Source: Clostridiaceae bacterium
GTDB lineage: Bacteria; Bacillota_I; Bacilli_A; Erysipelotrichales; Coprobacillaceae
Reading direction: 5' to 3'
Length of the DNA: 64,000 nucleotides
NCBI GenBank assembly: GCA_902363625.1
Contig: CABJAS010000007.1
Location: 196,175 to 260,174, forward strand
Shown here: in pieces, positions 16,066-24,518 of the stretch
How positions within the stretch are numbered: position 1 is the first letter of the stretch
Layout of the letters: each line of letters begins with the position of its first letter
Position numbers and translations under genes: made by a program
The notes under the pieces: model-generated
What the model was told of the DNA's origin: nothing
Databases searched by the model: none
The model's input: only the letters and a program-made list of their open reading frames with translations

Positions 16066-16731
16066 ATGATTCAAGAAAGAATATTCGCAAAAGGATATTG
16101 CTTCGCGAAGATTTTTATCTTCTTTTTAATCGGTTGTATAGTGGGGACTTATTATGAAGAATTATTATTCTTTATAAAGTTTGGTCAAACAACGTCTCGA
16201 CAAGGATTGATCTATGGTCCCTTTAGCCCTATTTATGGAGTGGGAGTGGCTGTTTTTGTTATATTCTTAGGAAAGCATAATGATAAAAGGAGCATTACTA
16301 AAACATTGCTTTATGCCTCACTGATTGGTGGAGCCACAGAATTTGCGACGAGCTGGATTGCCGAAGTCTTCTTTGGGGTGGAATTTTGGAACTATACCGG
16401 TTACTTTTTAAATATTAGCGGCAGAACCACTCTTCCTTTTATGTTGGGGTGGGGAATTGGCGGAACCATATTAATGAAACTGATTTATCCATTCGTATCA
16501 AAGTGGGTTGAAAAAATTCCTTATGCCTTGGCACGACCGATTTATTATGCAGTACTGATTTTTATTCTTTTAGATATTATAGTGACTTATACGGCTTTTG
16601 CTCGTATGGCATTAAGAGGTCAGAGCAAGCCGCCCTATAGCTTTATCGGAGAATTCATGGATGATTGGTATGATGATACCTTTATGTATCAAAAATTTCC
16701 GGTTATGCGTCCGCAGTCTAATACAGAATAA
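16066..16731 (+). CDS. CmpB-like (ABC-type IV permease family) membrane protein
   Basis: This 221-residue protein has about five hydrophobic segments (about 15-33, 55-73, 85-105, 118-145, 160-178). The segment Y-G-P-F-S-P-I-Y-G-V-G followed by G-G-A-T-E-F-A-T-S-W is the hallmark of the CmpB/PF06541 family. No ATPase gene is adjacent, as is usual, and the function is not established. RBS AAGGAGG precedes ATG 16066. Confidence 0.75.
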   Translation: MIQERIFAKGYCFAKIFIFFLIGCIVGTYYEELLFFIKFGQTTSRQGLIYGPFSPIYGVGVAVFVIFLGKHNDKRSITKTLLYASLIGGATEFATSWIAEVFFGVEFWNYTGYFLNISGRTTLPFMLGWGIGGTILMKLIYPFVSKWVEKIPYALARPIYYAVLIFILLDIIVTYTAFARMALRGQSKPPYSFIGEFMDDWYDDTFMYQKFPVMRPQSNTE

Positions 16732-16784
16732 AATGATTCAGCTTTTGGCTAAATCTATCTAAATGGTAAATAATAGGTATATGA

Positions 16785-16812
16785 CTTGCAAATAATAAAG
16801 AATAACGTATAC
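16785..16812 (+). promoter_or_regulatory. possible promoter of the ZIP gene
   Basis: TTGCAA near 16786, 16 bases, then TATACT. No metal-regulator palindrome is obvious. Confidence 0.35.
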
Positions 16813-16852
16813 TTAATGTTAATTGAAACTAACTTATTTTGGGAGGGATTTT

Positions 16853-17629
16853 ATGGAAACAATTGTAGGGATTTTGATTCCCTTTTTAGGAACGACATTA
16901 GGGGCAGGATGTGTCTTCTTTATGAAAGGCGCTATACGTCCTAAAATACAAAAAGTATTGTTGGGGTTTGCTTCCGGAGTCATGGTAGCTGCTTCGATTT
17001 GGTCATTATTAATTCCGGCAATGGATATGTCAGAAGGGCTGGGAAAATTAGCTTTTATACCGGCTGCTGTGGGATTTCTTTTAGGAATCTTGTTTTTACT
17101 CGGGTTAGATGCAACCATTCCTCATCTCCATTTAAATGATGATGAACCGGAAGGAAGAAAAAGCAATATTACTAAAACAATGATGCTGGTGTTAGCTGTA
17201 ACGCTTCATAATATACCAGAAGGAATGGCAGTCGGAGTTGTTTTTGCCGGCGTTGTGAGCGGTTCACAGAACATAACGATGGCGGGGGCGATTGCTTTGG
17301 CAATTGGAATTGCAATCCAGAATTTTCCTGAAGGAGCAATTATTTCGATGCCGTTAAAAAGTGAAGGATTGACAAAAGGAAAGGCATTTATCTATGGAAC
17401 TTTATCGGGAATTGTAGAGCCGATTGCCGCTGTGATGACGATTTTATTATCTTCTTTCATTGTACCGATTTTACCTTACTTGCTGTCATTTGCGGCAGGC
17501 GCCATGATCTATGTGGTAGTAGAAGAATTAATTCCTGAATCTTCAAAAGGCGAGCATTCTAATATCGCAACGATTGGTTTTGCTGTTGGCTTTGTGATTA
17601 TGATGGTATTGGATGTTGCATTAGGATAG
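16853..17629 (+). CDS. ZIP-family divalent metal transporter (GufA/ZupT-like)
   Basis: This 258-residue protein has eight hydrophobic segments. Metal-site motifs are visible in helices 4 and 5: H-N-I-P-E-G-M-A-V-G and N-F-P-E-G-A. A His-rich loop (I-P-H-L-H) lies between helices 3 and 4. ZIP proteins bring Zn, Fe or Mn into the cytosol; specificity cannot be read. I chose ATG 16853 after GGGAGGG rather than the TTG at 16823. The next membrane gene follows after 10 bases and is probably in the same operon. Confidence 0.9.
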   Translation: METIVGILIPFLGTTLGAGCVFFMKGAIRPKIQKVLLGFASGVMVAASIWSLLIPAMDMSEGLGKLAFIPAAVGFLLGILFLLGLDATIPHLHLNDDEPEGRKSNITKTMMLVLAVTLHNIPEGMAVGVVFAGVVSGSQNITMAGAIALAIGIAIQNFPEGAIISMPLKSEGLTKGKAFIYGTLSGIVEPIAAVMTILLSSFIVPILPYLLSFAAGAMIYVVVEELIPESSKGEHSNIATIGFAVGFVIMMVLDVALG

Positions 17630-17639
17630 GAGGGCTTGA

Positions 17640-18476
17640 ATGAAAAATCGTCTCAGGATGACATGGAAAGCCATGCAGATGGAACGACGTGAGCATAAGA
17701 GTTCTTTTTGGGTTTACTTAATTTTAAGGGCAATGGTTGTGATCGTTATGATCCTTCAATTCTTTAATCGGAATTATGAAAATGTATTCTTTTGTTTGCT
17801 GACGTTATTTTTACTGATCATCCCTAGTTTTATTCAGGTGGAATTCAGAATAGAAATACCAACGACATTAGAAATCATTATTCTGCTATTTATCTTTGCG
17901 GCAGAAATCCTAGGAGAAATCCATGCTTTTTATGTGAAAATCCCATTATGGGATACTTTGCTTCATACAATGAACGGTTTCTTAGCCGCCGCGATTGGGT
18001 TTTCCTTGGTGGATATTTTAAATCGCAATAAACGTTTAGAATTTCATTTATCCCCCTTGTTTATGGTACTGGTGGCTTTTTGTTTCTCGATGACAATTGG
18101 GGTAGTTTGGGAATTCTTTGAATTCTTTATGGATTCATTCTTCAATATGGATATGCAGAAGGATACAGTGATTCATGCTATCCATTCAGTGATGCTGGAT
18201 CCGTCTATGAGCAATCGGGTCTATACGATTTCTTCTATCAATGAAGTATGGATTAATGGCAATGCACTGCCTGTAAACGGCTATATTGATATTGGGTTGA
18301 TTGATACAATGATGGACTTGATTGTCAACTTTGTCGGTGCGTTTATCTTCTCTGTTTTTGGTTTCTTTTATTTAAAGAAAAGAGGTAAGGGAACATTTGT
18401 TAAAAGGTTTATTCCCAGAATTAAAGATAAATCTAAGGACTATCTTCATAAACTTAGAAAAGAAGCTGAAAAATAG
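17640..18476 (+). CDS. conserved multi-pass membrane protein (DUF2238-like)
   Basis: This 278-residue protein has six or seven hydrophobic segments (about 24-42, 45-62, 75-95, 110-128, 140-165, 230-250). The pattern W-D-T-L-L-H-T-M-N-G-F and later G-V-V-W-E-F-F-E-F with D-T-M-M-D-L resembles DUF2238/YjdF-like proteins, whose function is unknown. The basic C-terminus ends within the terminator. It is probably co-transcribed with the ZIP transporter. Confidence 0.6.
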   Translation: MKNRLRMTWKAMQMERREHKSSFWVYLILRAMVVIVMILQFFNRNYENVFFCLLTLFLLIIPSFIQVEFRIEIPTTLEIIILLFIFAAEILGEIHAFYVKIPLWDTLLHTMNGFLAAAIGFSLVDILNRNKRLEFHLSPLFMVLVAFCFSMTIGVVWEFFEFFMDSFFNMDMQKDTVIHAIHSVMLDPSMSNRVYTISSINEVWINGNALPVNGYIDIGLIDTMMDLIVNFVGAFIFSVFGFFYLKKRGKGTFVKRFIPRIKDKSKDYLHKLRKEAEK

Positions 18477-18488
18477 GCTTCTTTTTCA
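18461..18488 (+). terminator. terminator overlapping the end of the DUF2238-like gene
   Basis: AGAAGC pairs with GCTTCT around a 9-base A-rich loop, followed by five T. The stop codon lies inside the loop. Confidence 0.6.
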
Positions 18489-18562
18489 TTTTAAACGCCT
18501 TGTAATTTAAGGTTAGACGTGTTATTTTATTTAGTAAGCAAATAGAAAAGTGGGGGAGAAAT

Positions 18563-19885
18563 ATGGCTAAAATAGCGAAATTTGGCGGATCATCACTAGC
18601 AGATGCCAATCAATTTAAAAAAGTCTGTGAAATTATTAAAAGTGATCCTAACCGAATGTTTGTTGTGCCTTCAGCACCGGGAAAAAGATTTAAAGAAGAT
18701 ACGAAAGTGACAGATCTTTTATATCAGGCTTACTATGCAAAAGAAGAAAACGAGTTTGAAAAGGTTTTTAAACAGATCAAACAACGTTATCAGGATATTA
18801 TCAATGATTTAAATTTAGATTTTAGTTTAGAAGAAGAATTTAAAACGATAGAAGCTGATTTTAAGGCTCAGATTGGAATTGATTATGCAGCTAGCCGCGG
18901 GGAGTATTTAAATGGATTACTTTTAGCTCATTATCTGAACTATCCGTTTATTGATGCGGCAGACGTTATCTTTATTGATGAATATGGGAACTATGATGCA
19001 AAGCTGACCGATCCGGTTTTATCGCAAACATTAAATGAATGCGGTTGTGCGGTTATTCCCGGATTTTATGGAACTTTGAATGATGGATCGAAGCAAATCA
19101 AAACCTTTTCTCGTGGCGGATCAGATGTAACAGGATCAATCGTCGCTAAAAATGCGCATGTCAGTCTATACGAAAACTGGACAGATGTTTCCGGATTTAT
19201 GATTGCCGATCCGCGCATTATTAAAGATCCTGAATCAATCGAGACGATTACTTACCGAGAATTAAGAGAATTGTCTTATATGGGAGCGAGTGTTCTTCAT
19301 GAGAATTCTATTTTTCCTATTCGTGATGAAGGAATACCGATTCATATATTAAATACGAATCGTCCTCATGATAAAGGAACTTTAATTGTGGAAAGCACCT
19401 GTCATAAGCCAAATCATATTATTACCGGAATTGCCGGAAAAAAAGGCTTTGCAACCATCATGATTGAAAAAGAGATGATGAACGGTGAAATCGGCTTCAG
19501 CCGCAAAGTGCTGCAGGTGTTAGAAGAAAATCAGGTTTCTTTAGAACATATGCCTTCAGGCATTGATACAATGACTTTGATTGTTCATACCGATGATTTT
19601 TTAGAAAAGGAACAGGATATTCTAGCGGGTATTCACCGAGCTGTTCATCCGGATTCGATTGAATTAGATTCGAACCTTGCATTGATCGCTGTAGTGGGAC
19701 GTGGGATGAAAGACGGTCGTGGAACTGCTGCCCGTATTTTTGAAGCATTAGCCAGAGCGAATATTAATGTTAAAATGATCGATCAAGGATCATCTGAATT
19801 AAATGTCATCGTGGGGGTAAAAAACGTTCACTTTGAAGAAGCAATTAAAGCGATATACGAGATGTTTATTGAAAGAGAAGCTTAG
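18563..19885 (+). CDS. lysC: aspartate kinase
   Basis: It catalyses the first step of the aspartate pathway (lysine, diaminopimelate, methionine, threonine). The N-terminal kinase motif is K-F-G-G-S-S-L-A; the Asp/ATP site includes T-F-S-R-G-G-S-D-V-T-G-S. Two C-terminal ACT domains (about residues 300-370 and 375-440) include V-G-R-G-M-K-D-G and I-N-V-K-M-I-D-Q-G-S-S-E. Length 440 is normal. The gene stands alone with RBS GGGGGAG. No lysine riboswitch is visible in the 86 bases before it. Confidence 0.93.
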   Translation: MAKIAKFGGSSLADANQFKKVCEIIKSDPNRMFVVPSAPGKRFKEDTKVTDLLYQAYYAKEENEFEKVFKQIKQRYQDIINDLNLDFSLEEEFKTIEADFKAQIGIDYAASRGEYLNGLLLAHYLNYPFIDAADVIFIDEYGNYDAKLTDPVLSQTLNECGCAVIPGFYGTLNDGSKQIKTFSRGGSDVTGSIVAKNAHVSLYENWTDVSGFMIADPRIIKDPESIETITYRELRELSYMGASVLHENSIFPIRDEGIPIHILNTNRPHDKGTLIVESTCHKPNHIITGIAGKKGFATIMIEKEMMNGEIGFSRKVLQVLEENQVSLEHMPSGIDTMTLIVHTDDFLEKEQDILAGIHRAVHPDSIELDSNLALIAVVGRGMKDGRGTAARIFEALARANINVKMIDQGSSELNVIVGVKNVHFEEAIKAIYEMFIEREA

Positions 19886-19899
19886 TCTTTTCTTTTTTC

Positions 19900-19926
19900 T
19901 TACCAAAATGTAAGATAAATGTAAGG
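19900..19926. promoter_or_regulatory. Bce-type box and half-site before the glycosyltransferase gene
   Basis: TTACC-AAAA-TGTAA (19900-19913) differs by one base from the boxes at 6738 and 8492. A second TGTAAGG follows 11 bases on (19920-19926). A possible -10 TACAAT lies at about 19968. This may place the next gene under the Bce-like regulator. Confidence 0.45.
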
Positions 19927-19993
19927 ATATATTTGGGATATCTTAAACTTAACGTGATACAATAGATTTGTAATAAGGGAAGAGGTGACCCAT

Positions 19994-20716
19994 ATGAAAT
20001 ATATAAAAAGACTTCTGATGCTGCTTATTGTCATCGTTTTAGTAATTGGTGGGTACTATGTTTATTTAGGATATCAGATGTATGATAAAGCAAAAGAAGA
20101 AAAACCGTTCGATGAGATGGTCGAAACAATTAAAAGCAATCAAAGCTATACCTCACTGGATCAGCTGCCTTCTATTTATTTAGATGCGGTCATTGCGGTG
20201 GAGGATCATCGTTTTTATGAACATGGCGGGATTGATGTCTTAGCGATTGGCCGTGCAATCGGGAATGATATTATCTCTCTTTCTTTTAAAGAAGGCGGAA
20301 GCACGATCACTCAGCAGCTTGCCAAAAATCTTTACTTTACGCAAGAAAAAAAGATTGAAAGAAAAATTGCTGAGGTATTCATGGCTTTTGATATCGAAAA
20401 GACGTGCAGCAAAGATGAGATATTAGAGTTATATTTAAATACGATTTATTTTGGTGATGGTTATTATTGTGTGAAAGATGCCAGTCTTGGTTATTTTGAT
20501 AAACTGCCAAGTGAAATGAATGAATATGAAGCGACACTTTTGGCGGGAATTCCCAATGCGCCATCGGCTTATTCTCCAACTAACTCGACAGTATTAGCGT
20601 CACAAAGACAGCGCCAAGTGCTTGAAAGAATGGTGAAATGCAATTATTTAGATCAGGAAGAGGCAGATAAGATTGCAGCTTTAGGAAGCGTTGAACAAAT
20701 CGACCGTATTGATTAA
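19994..20716 (+). CDS. monofunctional peptidoglycan glycosyltransferase (GT51)
   Basis: This 240-residue protein has an N-terminal membrane anchor (about residues 7-28) and one GT51 domain: catalytic Glu in V-E-D-H-R-F-Y-E-H-G-G, the G-G-S-T-I-T-Q-Q-L-A-K-N motif, R-K-I-A-E and L-E-L-Y-L-N-T-I-Y-F-G. It polymerises lipid II glycan strands outside the membrane and has no transpeptidase domain. ATG 19994 follows GGTG. A GTG at 19985 is less likely. Confidence 0.93.
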   Translation: MKYIKRLLMLLIVIVLVIGGYYVYLGYQMYDKAKEEKPFDEMVETIKSNQSYTSLDQLPSIYLDAVIAVEDHRFYEHGGIDVLAIGRAIGNDIISLSFKEGGSTITQQLAKNLYFTQEKKIERKIAEVFMAFDIEKTCSKDEILELYLNTIYFGDGYYCVKDASLGYFDKLPSEMNEYEATLLAGIPNAPSAYSPTNSTVLASQRQRQVLERMVKCNYLDQEEADKIAALGSVEQIDRID

Positions 20717-20829
20717 CTGTTAATACGACTAATTAGCAAGAATCCATTTGGGAATACATGAATACACAATGTTTATGTGTTAATGGATATTAGGGAAAAC
20801 ATGTGCTGGAATGGCATTGAATTTCAAAT

Positions 20830-20875
20830 AAAAAGCGATAATGACATGAAATTATCATGCCGCTATCGCTTTTTC
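20830..20875. terminator. bidirectional terminator at the end of gltX
   Basis: AAAAAGCGATA (20830-20840) pairs with TATCGCTTTTT (20864-20874). It overlaps the last codons of gltX and can serve both converging genes. Confidence 0.75.
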
Positions 20876-22315
20876 TAATTCTTGTATAGCTTGATCAATA
20901 CGTTTTAAAGTTTCTTCTTTCCCTAGAATATGAGCAATCTCTACTGCTCCACCGGGAGTAAATGATTTATAGGTTAAGGCGACACGCACAGGCCACATAA
21001 TGCGACCATTCTTTACTTCGTGTTCCTGAGCTAATTGAACAAATAAGTTCATTAACACTTCATCATCGTTATAGTGATTGGTTTCTGCTAAAGCTGTACG
21101 CACCCATTTCAATGCTTCCAATGAATTTTCAGGATTCGTTTTCATCTTTTTACTTGTATAAAGCTCTATGTTGAAAGGGTGTGCTTGATCGATAAAGTCA
21201 ACAGCTTCATAAATATCTTCCAGCATCACAACACGAGGCTGCAGAACTTTGCTTAATTCCATTAGATCAACCTTTGATGTAATGGCTTTTTGATAATAAG
21301 GCAAGGCATATTCATGAAAGGTTTCAATATCCATATTACGTAGATACATACCATTCATCCATTTTAATTTTTCAATATCAAAAATAGCCGGAGATTTGCT
21401 GATGCGACCTACTGAAAAAGCATCAATTAATTCATGTAATGTAAAAATTTCCTCTTCACCATGAGGTGCCCATCCAAGTAAAGCGATATAATTTAGAATG
21501 GCTTCTTTTAAGAACCCCTTATCAATCAAATCCTGATAAGACGCATCGCCATTTCGCTTGCTTAGCTTATGCTGTTCGTCCTTCATAACCGGAGGAACAT
21601 GAATATAGGCAGGAATATTCCAGCCAAATGACTGATAAATCAAATTGTATTTAGGTGTGCTGGATAAATATTCATTTCCTCTGACAACATGTGTAATTCC
21701 CATTAAATGATCATCAACAATATTGGCGAAATTGTATGTAGGATAGCCATCACTTTTTAACAGAACCCCTTCATCCAATGTTGCATTTTCTACTTCAATA
21801 TGACCGTATACCTCATCTTCAAACGAAGTAATCCCGGTTGCAGGAATAGTTTGACGAATCGTATAGGTTTCTCCATTGGCAATCCTTTTACGTGCTTCTT
21901 CGACTGAAAGAGAGTGACAGGGATCATCATATTTAAAAACCTGTCCTTCACTGCTTTGTTCACGCATTTTTTGAATATCTTCTTCATGACAAAAGCAATA
22001 ATGCGCTCCGCCTAATTCGACTAAACGATCGGCATACTCTTTATAGAGTGAAAGTCGTTGTGATTGGATATATGGTCCACAGTCACCAGGCTTATCAGGA
22101 CCTTCATCATAATGTAATCCGGTATCTTCTAAAACGTGGTAAATCATATCAATGGCACCTTCAACTTCACGAGCCTGATCGGTATCCTCAATACGTAATA
22201 TGAAATCTCCGTTATCATGTTTAGCGATCAGATATTCATAAAGTGCGGTTCTTAAATTTCCAATATGCATATATCCGGTTGGACTTGGAGCAAAACGAGT
22301 ACGAACTTTTTTCAT
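20855..22315 (-). CDS. gltX: glutamyl-tRNA synthetase
   Basis: It charges tRNA-Glu, and in bacteria without GlnRS also tRNA-Gln, which GatCAB then amidates. Class I motifs: HIGH-like H-I-G-N in P-S-P-T-G-Y-M-H-I-G-N, and K-L-S-K-R-N-G-D. The C-terminal helical anticodon-binding domain is complete (486 residues). I chose the ATG at 22315 because an AGAGGGA site precedes it and the family starts M-K-K-V-R-T-R-F-A-P-S. tRNA-Gln and tRNA-Glu genes lie just beyond its 5' side. Confidence 0.95.
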   Translation of the reverse strand: MKKVRTRFAPSPTGYMHIGNLRTALYEYLIAKHDNGDFILRIEDTDQAREVEGAIDMIYHVLEDTGLHYDEGPDKPGDCGPYIQSQRLSLYKEYADRLVELGGAHYCFCHEEDIQKMREQSSEGQVFKYDDPCHSLSVEEARKRIANGETYTIRQTIPATGITSFEDEVYGHIEVENATLDEGVLLKSDGYPTYNFANIVDDHLMGITHVVRGNEYLSSTPKYNLIYQSFGWNIPAYIHVPPVMKDEQHKLSKRNGDASYQDLIDKGFLKEAILNYIALLGWAPHGEEEIFTLHELIDAFSVGRISKSPAIFDIEKLKWMNGMYLRNMDIETFHEYALPYYQKAITSKVDLMELSKVLQPRVVMLEDIYEAVDFIDQAHPFNIELYTSKKMKTNPENSLEALKWVRTALAETNHYNDDEVLMNLFVQLAQEHEVKNGRIMWPVRVALTYKSFTPGGAVEIAHILGKEETLKRIDQAIQELEKAIAA

Positions 22316-22374
22316 TTTTTTATATTTCCCTCTTTTCTTTTTGTTCATTTTGCGTTATAATAAATTTCGTTGAT

Positions 22375-22449
22375 TGGGGTGTCGCCAAGCGGTAAGGCTC
22401 TAGACTCTGACTCTAGCATGCGGAAGTTCGAATCTTTCCACCCCAGCCA
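22375..22449 (+). tRNA. tRNA-Gln (anticodon CTG)
   Basis: It is a 75-base cloverleaf with encoded CCA. Acceptor TGGGGTG pairs with CACCCCA (22439-22445), then G and CCA (22447-22449). The anticodon loop CTCTGAC, closed by CTAGA/TCTAG, gives CTG, which reads CAG. The T-arm has G-T-T-C-G-A-A. The gene is divergent from gltX and is followed by its own terminator. Confidence 0.93.
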
Positions 22450-22460
22450 TTTAAAAGCAG

Positions 22461-22490
22461 AACACTGATGAATGTCATCAGTGTTTTTTT
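22461..22490 (+). terminator. terminator of the tRNA-Gln gene
   Basis: AACACTGATGA-ATG-TCATCAGTGTT, 11 perfect pairs, then T-run to 22490. Confidence 0.85.
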
Positions 22491-22498
22491 GTTGTCAT

Positions 22499-23305
22499 TT
22501 AATCGACAGTCACTTCAAAAGTGAAATGATCACGATCAATAGAATAATTATTTGAAGAACCTTCACCTACTAATTTGAATGAACTTTGATCAATTGCTTT
22601 AAATGTGATAATTCCAGAAGAAGTAACACTTGGTAAAATCTCGCTGTTAATTTCCGGATAATCTGCATAGTAATTTGATGATTCTTCATACTGGGTTCCG
22701 TTTTGAACAATTTTTTGATTAAAGCTATAGAAGCTATAAGATTCATCAGACTGATTGCTGACCGTCATATAAAGACGTGTTTCATCTTTGGCAAATTGGA
22801 CTTTCTCTATAGAGATTGTTACTCCGCTGACATTGCTGCTGTACGTTTGATTGACTGCCACTTCTTTAAGAGTTGGTGAAACCGCAGTGATATAATCAAT
22901 CTTTTCGATTTCCTCAGCAACGATGGAAGGTGCAGTAACTACACCGCCTAACATGTTTTCTCCTTTGTATTCCCCGTTAACATATCCTGTAATACGGACA
23001 TAATCTCCGGAAGCTAAATCCTCATTTCCGGTTTTACGAACAGCAACAACCGTATTGTTTTGAATTTTAACAGGATCCTGCCACATTTGGAAAGCAATGA
23101 CATCACCGTCTGTTTCCGGAGTAGAAAATATTTCTCCGGTCAGTGTAACATACTTGTGCTTAAAGTTTTTTGGAGTTGTGTATAATTCACTGATTTGTGA
23201 TTCATCAATAAACTCTTTCTCCTTTGGGGCTGTCTTTTCCGATGATCCACACCCTGATAAAGCGATGGTCAGCAGTACCGCCATCATCATTTTTTTGAAC
23301 TTCAT
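22499..23305 (-). CDS. lipoprotein with OB-like and DUF4352 domains
   Basis: This 268-residue protein has a lipoprotein signal: basic start, hydrophobic stretch, lipobox L-S-G-C at about residue 19. Residues 40-125 look like an OB-fold (tRNA_anti-like: V-T-L-T-G-E-I, G-D-Y-V-R-I-T-G-Y-V). Residues 140-268 look like a DUF4352-type Ig-like domain (V-T-I-S-I-E-K-V-Q-F, L-Y-M-T-V-S-N-Q-S). Such proteins are anchored outside the membrane and their function is unknown. It is a single gene with RBS GGAGG. Confidence 0.75.
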   Translation of the reverse strand: MKFKKMMMAVLLTIALSGCGSSEKTAPKEKEFIDESQISELYTTPKNFKHKYVTLTGEIFSTPETDGDVIAFQMWQDPVKIQNNTVVAVRKTGNEDLASGDYVRITGYVNGEYKGENMLGGVVTAPSIVAEEIEKIDYITAVSPTLKEVAVNQTYSSNVSGVTISIEKVQFAKDETRLYMTVSNQSDESYSFYSFNQKIVQNGTQYEESSNYYADYPEINSEILPSVTSSGIITFKAIDQSSFKLVGEGSSNNYSIDRDHFTFEVTVD

Positions 23306-23464
23306 TTCTTTTCCTCCCTAATGAAATTTATATAAACATACGGCAATCATGTTTACATCTATTTAAGTTAGTCTTTGTTTTATTCGAATAGATGACCCCT
23401 TTCTTGTATATAAATCTATTTCTTACATTATACTATATTCTTTTATGAGGAGAAATGATTTATT

Positions 23465-23492
23465 AAAAAAACCAATCTTTTCTGATTGGCTT
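23465..23492 (-). terminator. terminator of the tRNA-Glu gene
   Basis: On the minus strand GCCAATC pairs with GATTGGT and runs into six T. Confidence 0.8.
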
Positions 23493-23506
23493 ACAACAAC
23501 TATTAA

Positions 23507-23582
23507 TGGTAGCCTGTAGGGGGCTCGAACCCCTGCATGCTGGAATGAGAATCCAGTGTGTTAACCGCTTCACCAACAGGCC
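23507..23582 (-). tRNA. tRNA-Glu (anticodon CTC)
   Basis: It is a 76-base cloverleaf with encoded CCA (23507-23509). Acceptor GGCCTGT pairs with ACAGGCT (terminal G-U). The anticodon stem CTGGA/TCCAG holds loop TTCTCAT, anticodon CTC, reading GAG. The T-loop has G-T-T-C-G-A-G. CTC is a minor Glu isoacceptor in AT-rich Bacillota, which usually rely on TTC. Confidence 0.92.
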
Positions 23583-23710
23583 ATCGTTCTTATATATTAT
23601 AGCACTAAAAAAGAAAATGTGATAGATAAAATTAAAAAAATTCCATCGTCTCTATTTTCTATAAATAATCTCTGTTATAATGATATTAAAATAGATGAAG
23701 GAGGGACATT

Positions 23711-24388
23711 ATGAAATACGAAATTATAGGAGGACAATTACCGGTTGTCAGTTGTACCTTGAATCAAGGGGATAGTATTTTTACAGAATCTGGTGGAATG
23801 TGCTGGATGGATGATGCATTCGATATGGAAAGTAATACGCGTGGGGGATTATTAAAGGGATTAGGACGTGCTATGAGCGGTGAATCGATCTTTATGACAA
23901 CCTATCATTGTAAAAAGGATGCATCCACAATTGCTTTTGGATCATCATTTCCAGGCTGTATCATGCCAGTTGATTTACCGGCAGGGAAACGCTTGATTTT
24001 GCAAAAGACTGCATTTTTGGCAGCTGAAAACACTGTCACTTTAGAAGCACACCTGAATAAGAAGGTCAGCACCGGACTTTTTGGTGGAGAAGGGTTTGTT
24101 CTGCAAAGGATCATCGGTCCCGGAATGGCCTTTTTGGAAATTGACGGCGATGTCGTAGAAAAGACATTAGCGCCAGGAGAAACAATTAAAGTTGATCAAG
24201 GTTATATTGCCGCTTTTGAAGACACAGTAAAATATGAAATAACGACTGTAAAAGGATTGAAAAATAAGTTCTTATCAGGAGAAGGATTCTTTTTAGCGAC
24301 ATTAACCGGTCCCGGTAAAGTTTGGCTGCAGACAATGCCATTTAATGTTTTAGCGGGAAGAATTATTGATTTAGTACCAAAACGTTAG
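23711..24388 (+). CDS. TIGR00266/AIM24-family protein
   Basis: This 225-residue protein starts M-K-Y-E-I-I-G-G-Q-L-P-V-V and contains S-G-G-M-C-W-M-D and L-S-G-E-G-F-F-L-A-T-L-T-G-P-G, the trademark segments of the TIGR00266/AIM24 double-stranded beta-helix family. The biochemical role is unknown. There are no membrane segments. It is a single gene with RBS AAGGAGGG and its own terminator. Confidence 0.9.
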   Translation: MKYEIIGGQLPVVSCTLNQGDSIFTESGGMCWMDDAFDMESNTRGGLLKGLGRAMSGESIFMTTYHCKKDASTIAFGSSFPGCIMPVDLPAGKRLILQKTAFLAAENTVTLEAHLNKKVSTGLFGGEGFVLQRIIGPGMAFLEIDGDVVEKTLAPGETIKVDQGYIAAFEDTVKYEITTVKGLKNKFLSGEGFFLATLTGPGKVWLQTMPFNVLAGRIIDLVPKR

Positions 24389-24391
24389 AAG

Positions 24392-24417
24392 CGCCTATTT
24401 AATTAGGCGTTTTTTTA
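24392..24417 (+). terminator. terminator of the AIM24-like gene
   Basis: CGCCTA pairs with TAGGCG around a 6-base loop, followed by eight T. Confidence 0.8.
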
Positions 24418-24518
24418 TTGATAAAATAAGGAATATAAAAGATATTGTAAAAAAAATGTAGGTAAGATCAAGCATATTCGTTATTTCCTTTCATAGATAT
24501 AACTAGGAGGGTTAGACA

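Noticed and set aside
18480-18562. Lysine riboswitch before lysC
   Set aside because: Only about 80 bases are present after a terminator; too short for the class and no conserved core is seen.
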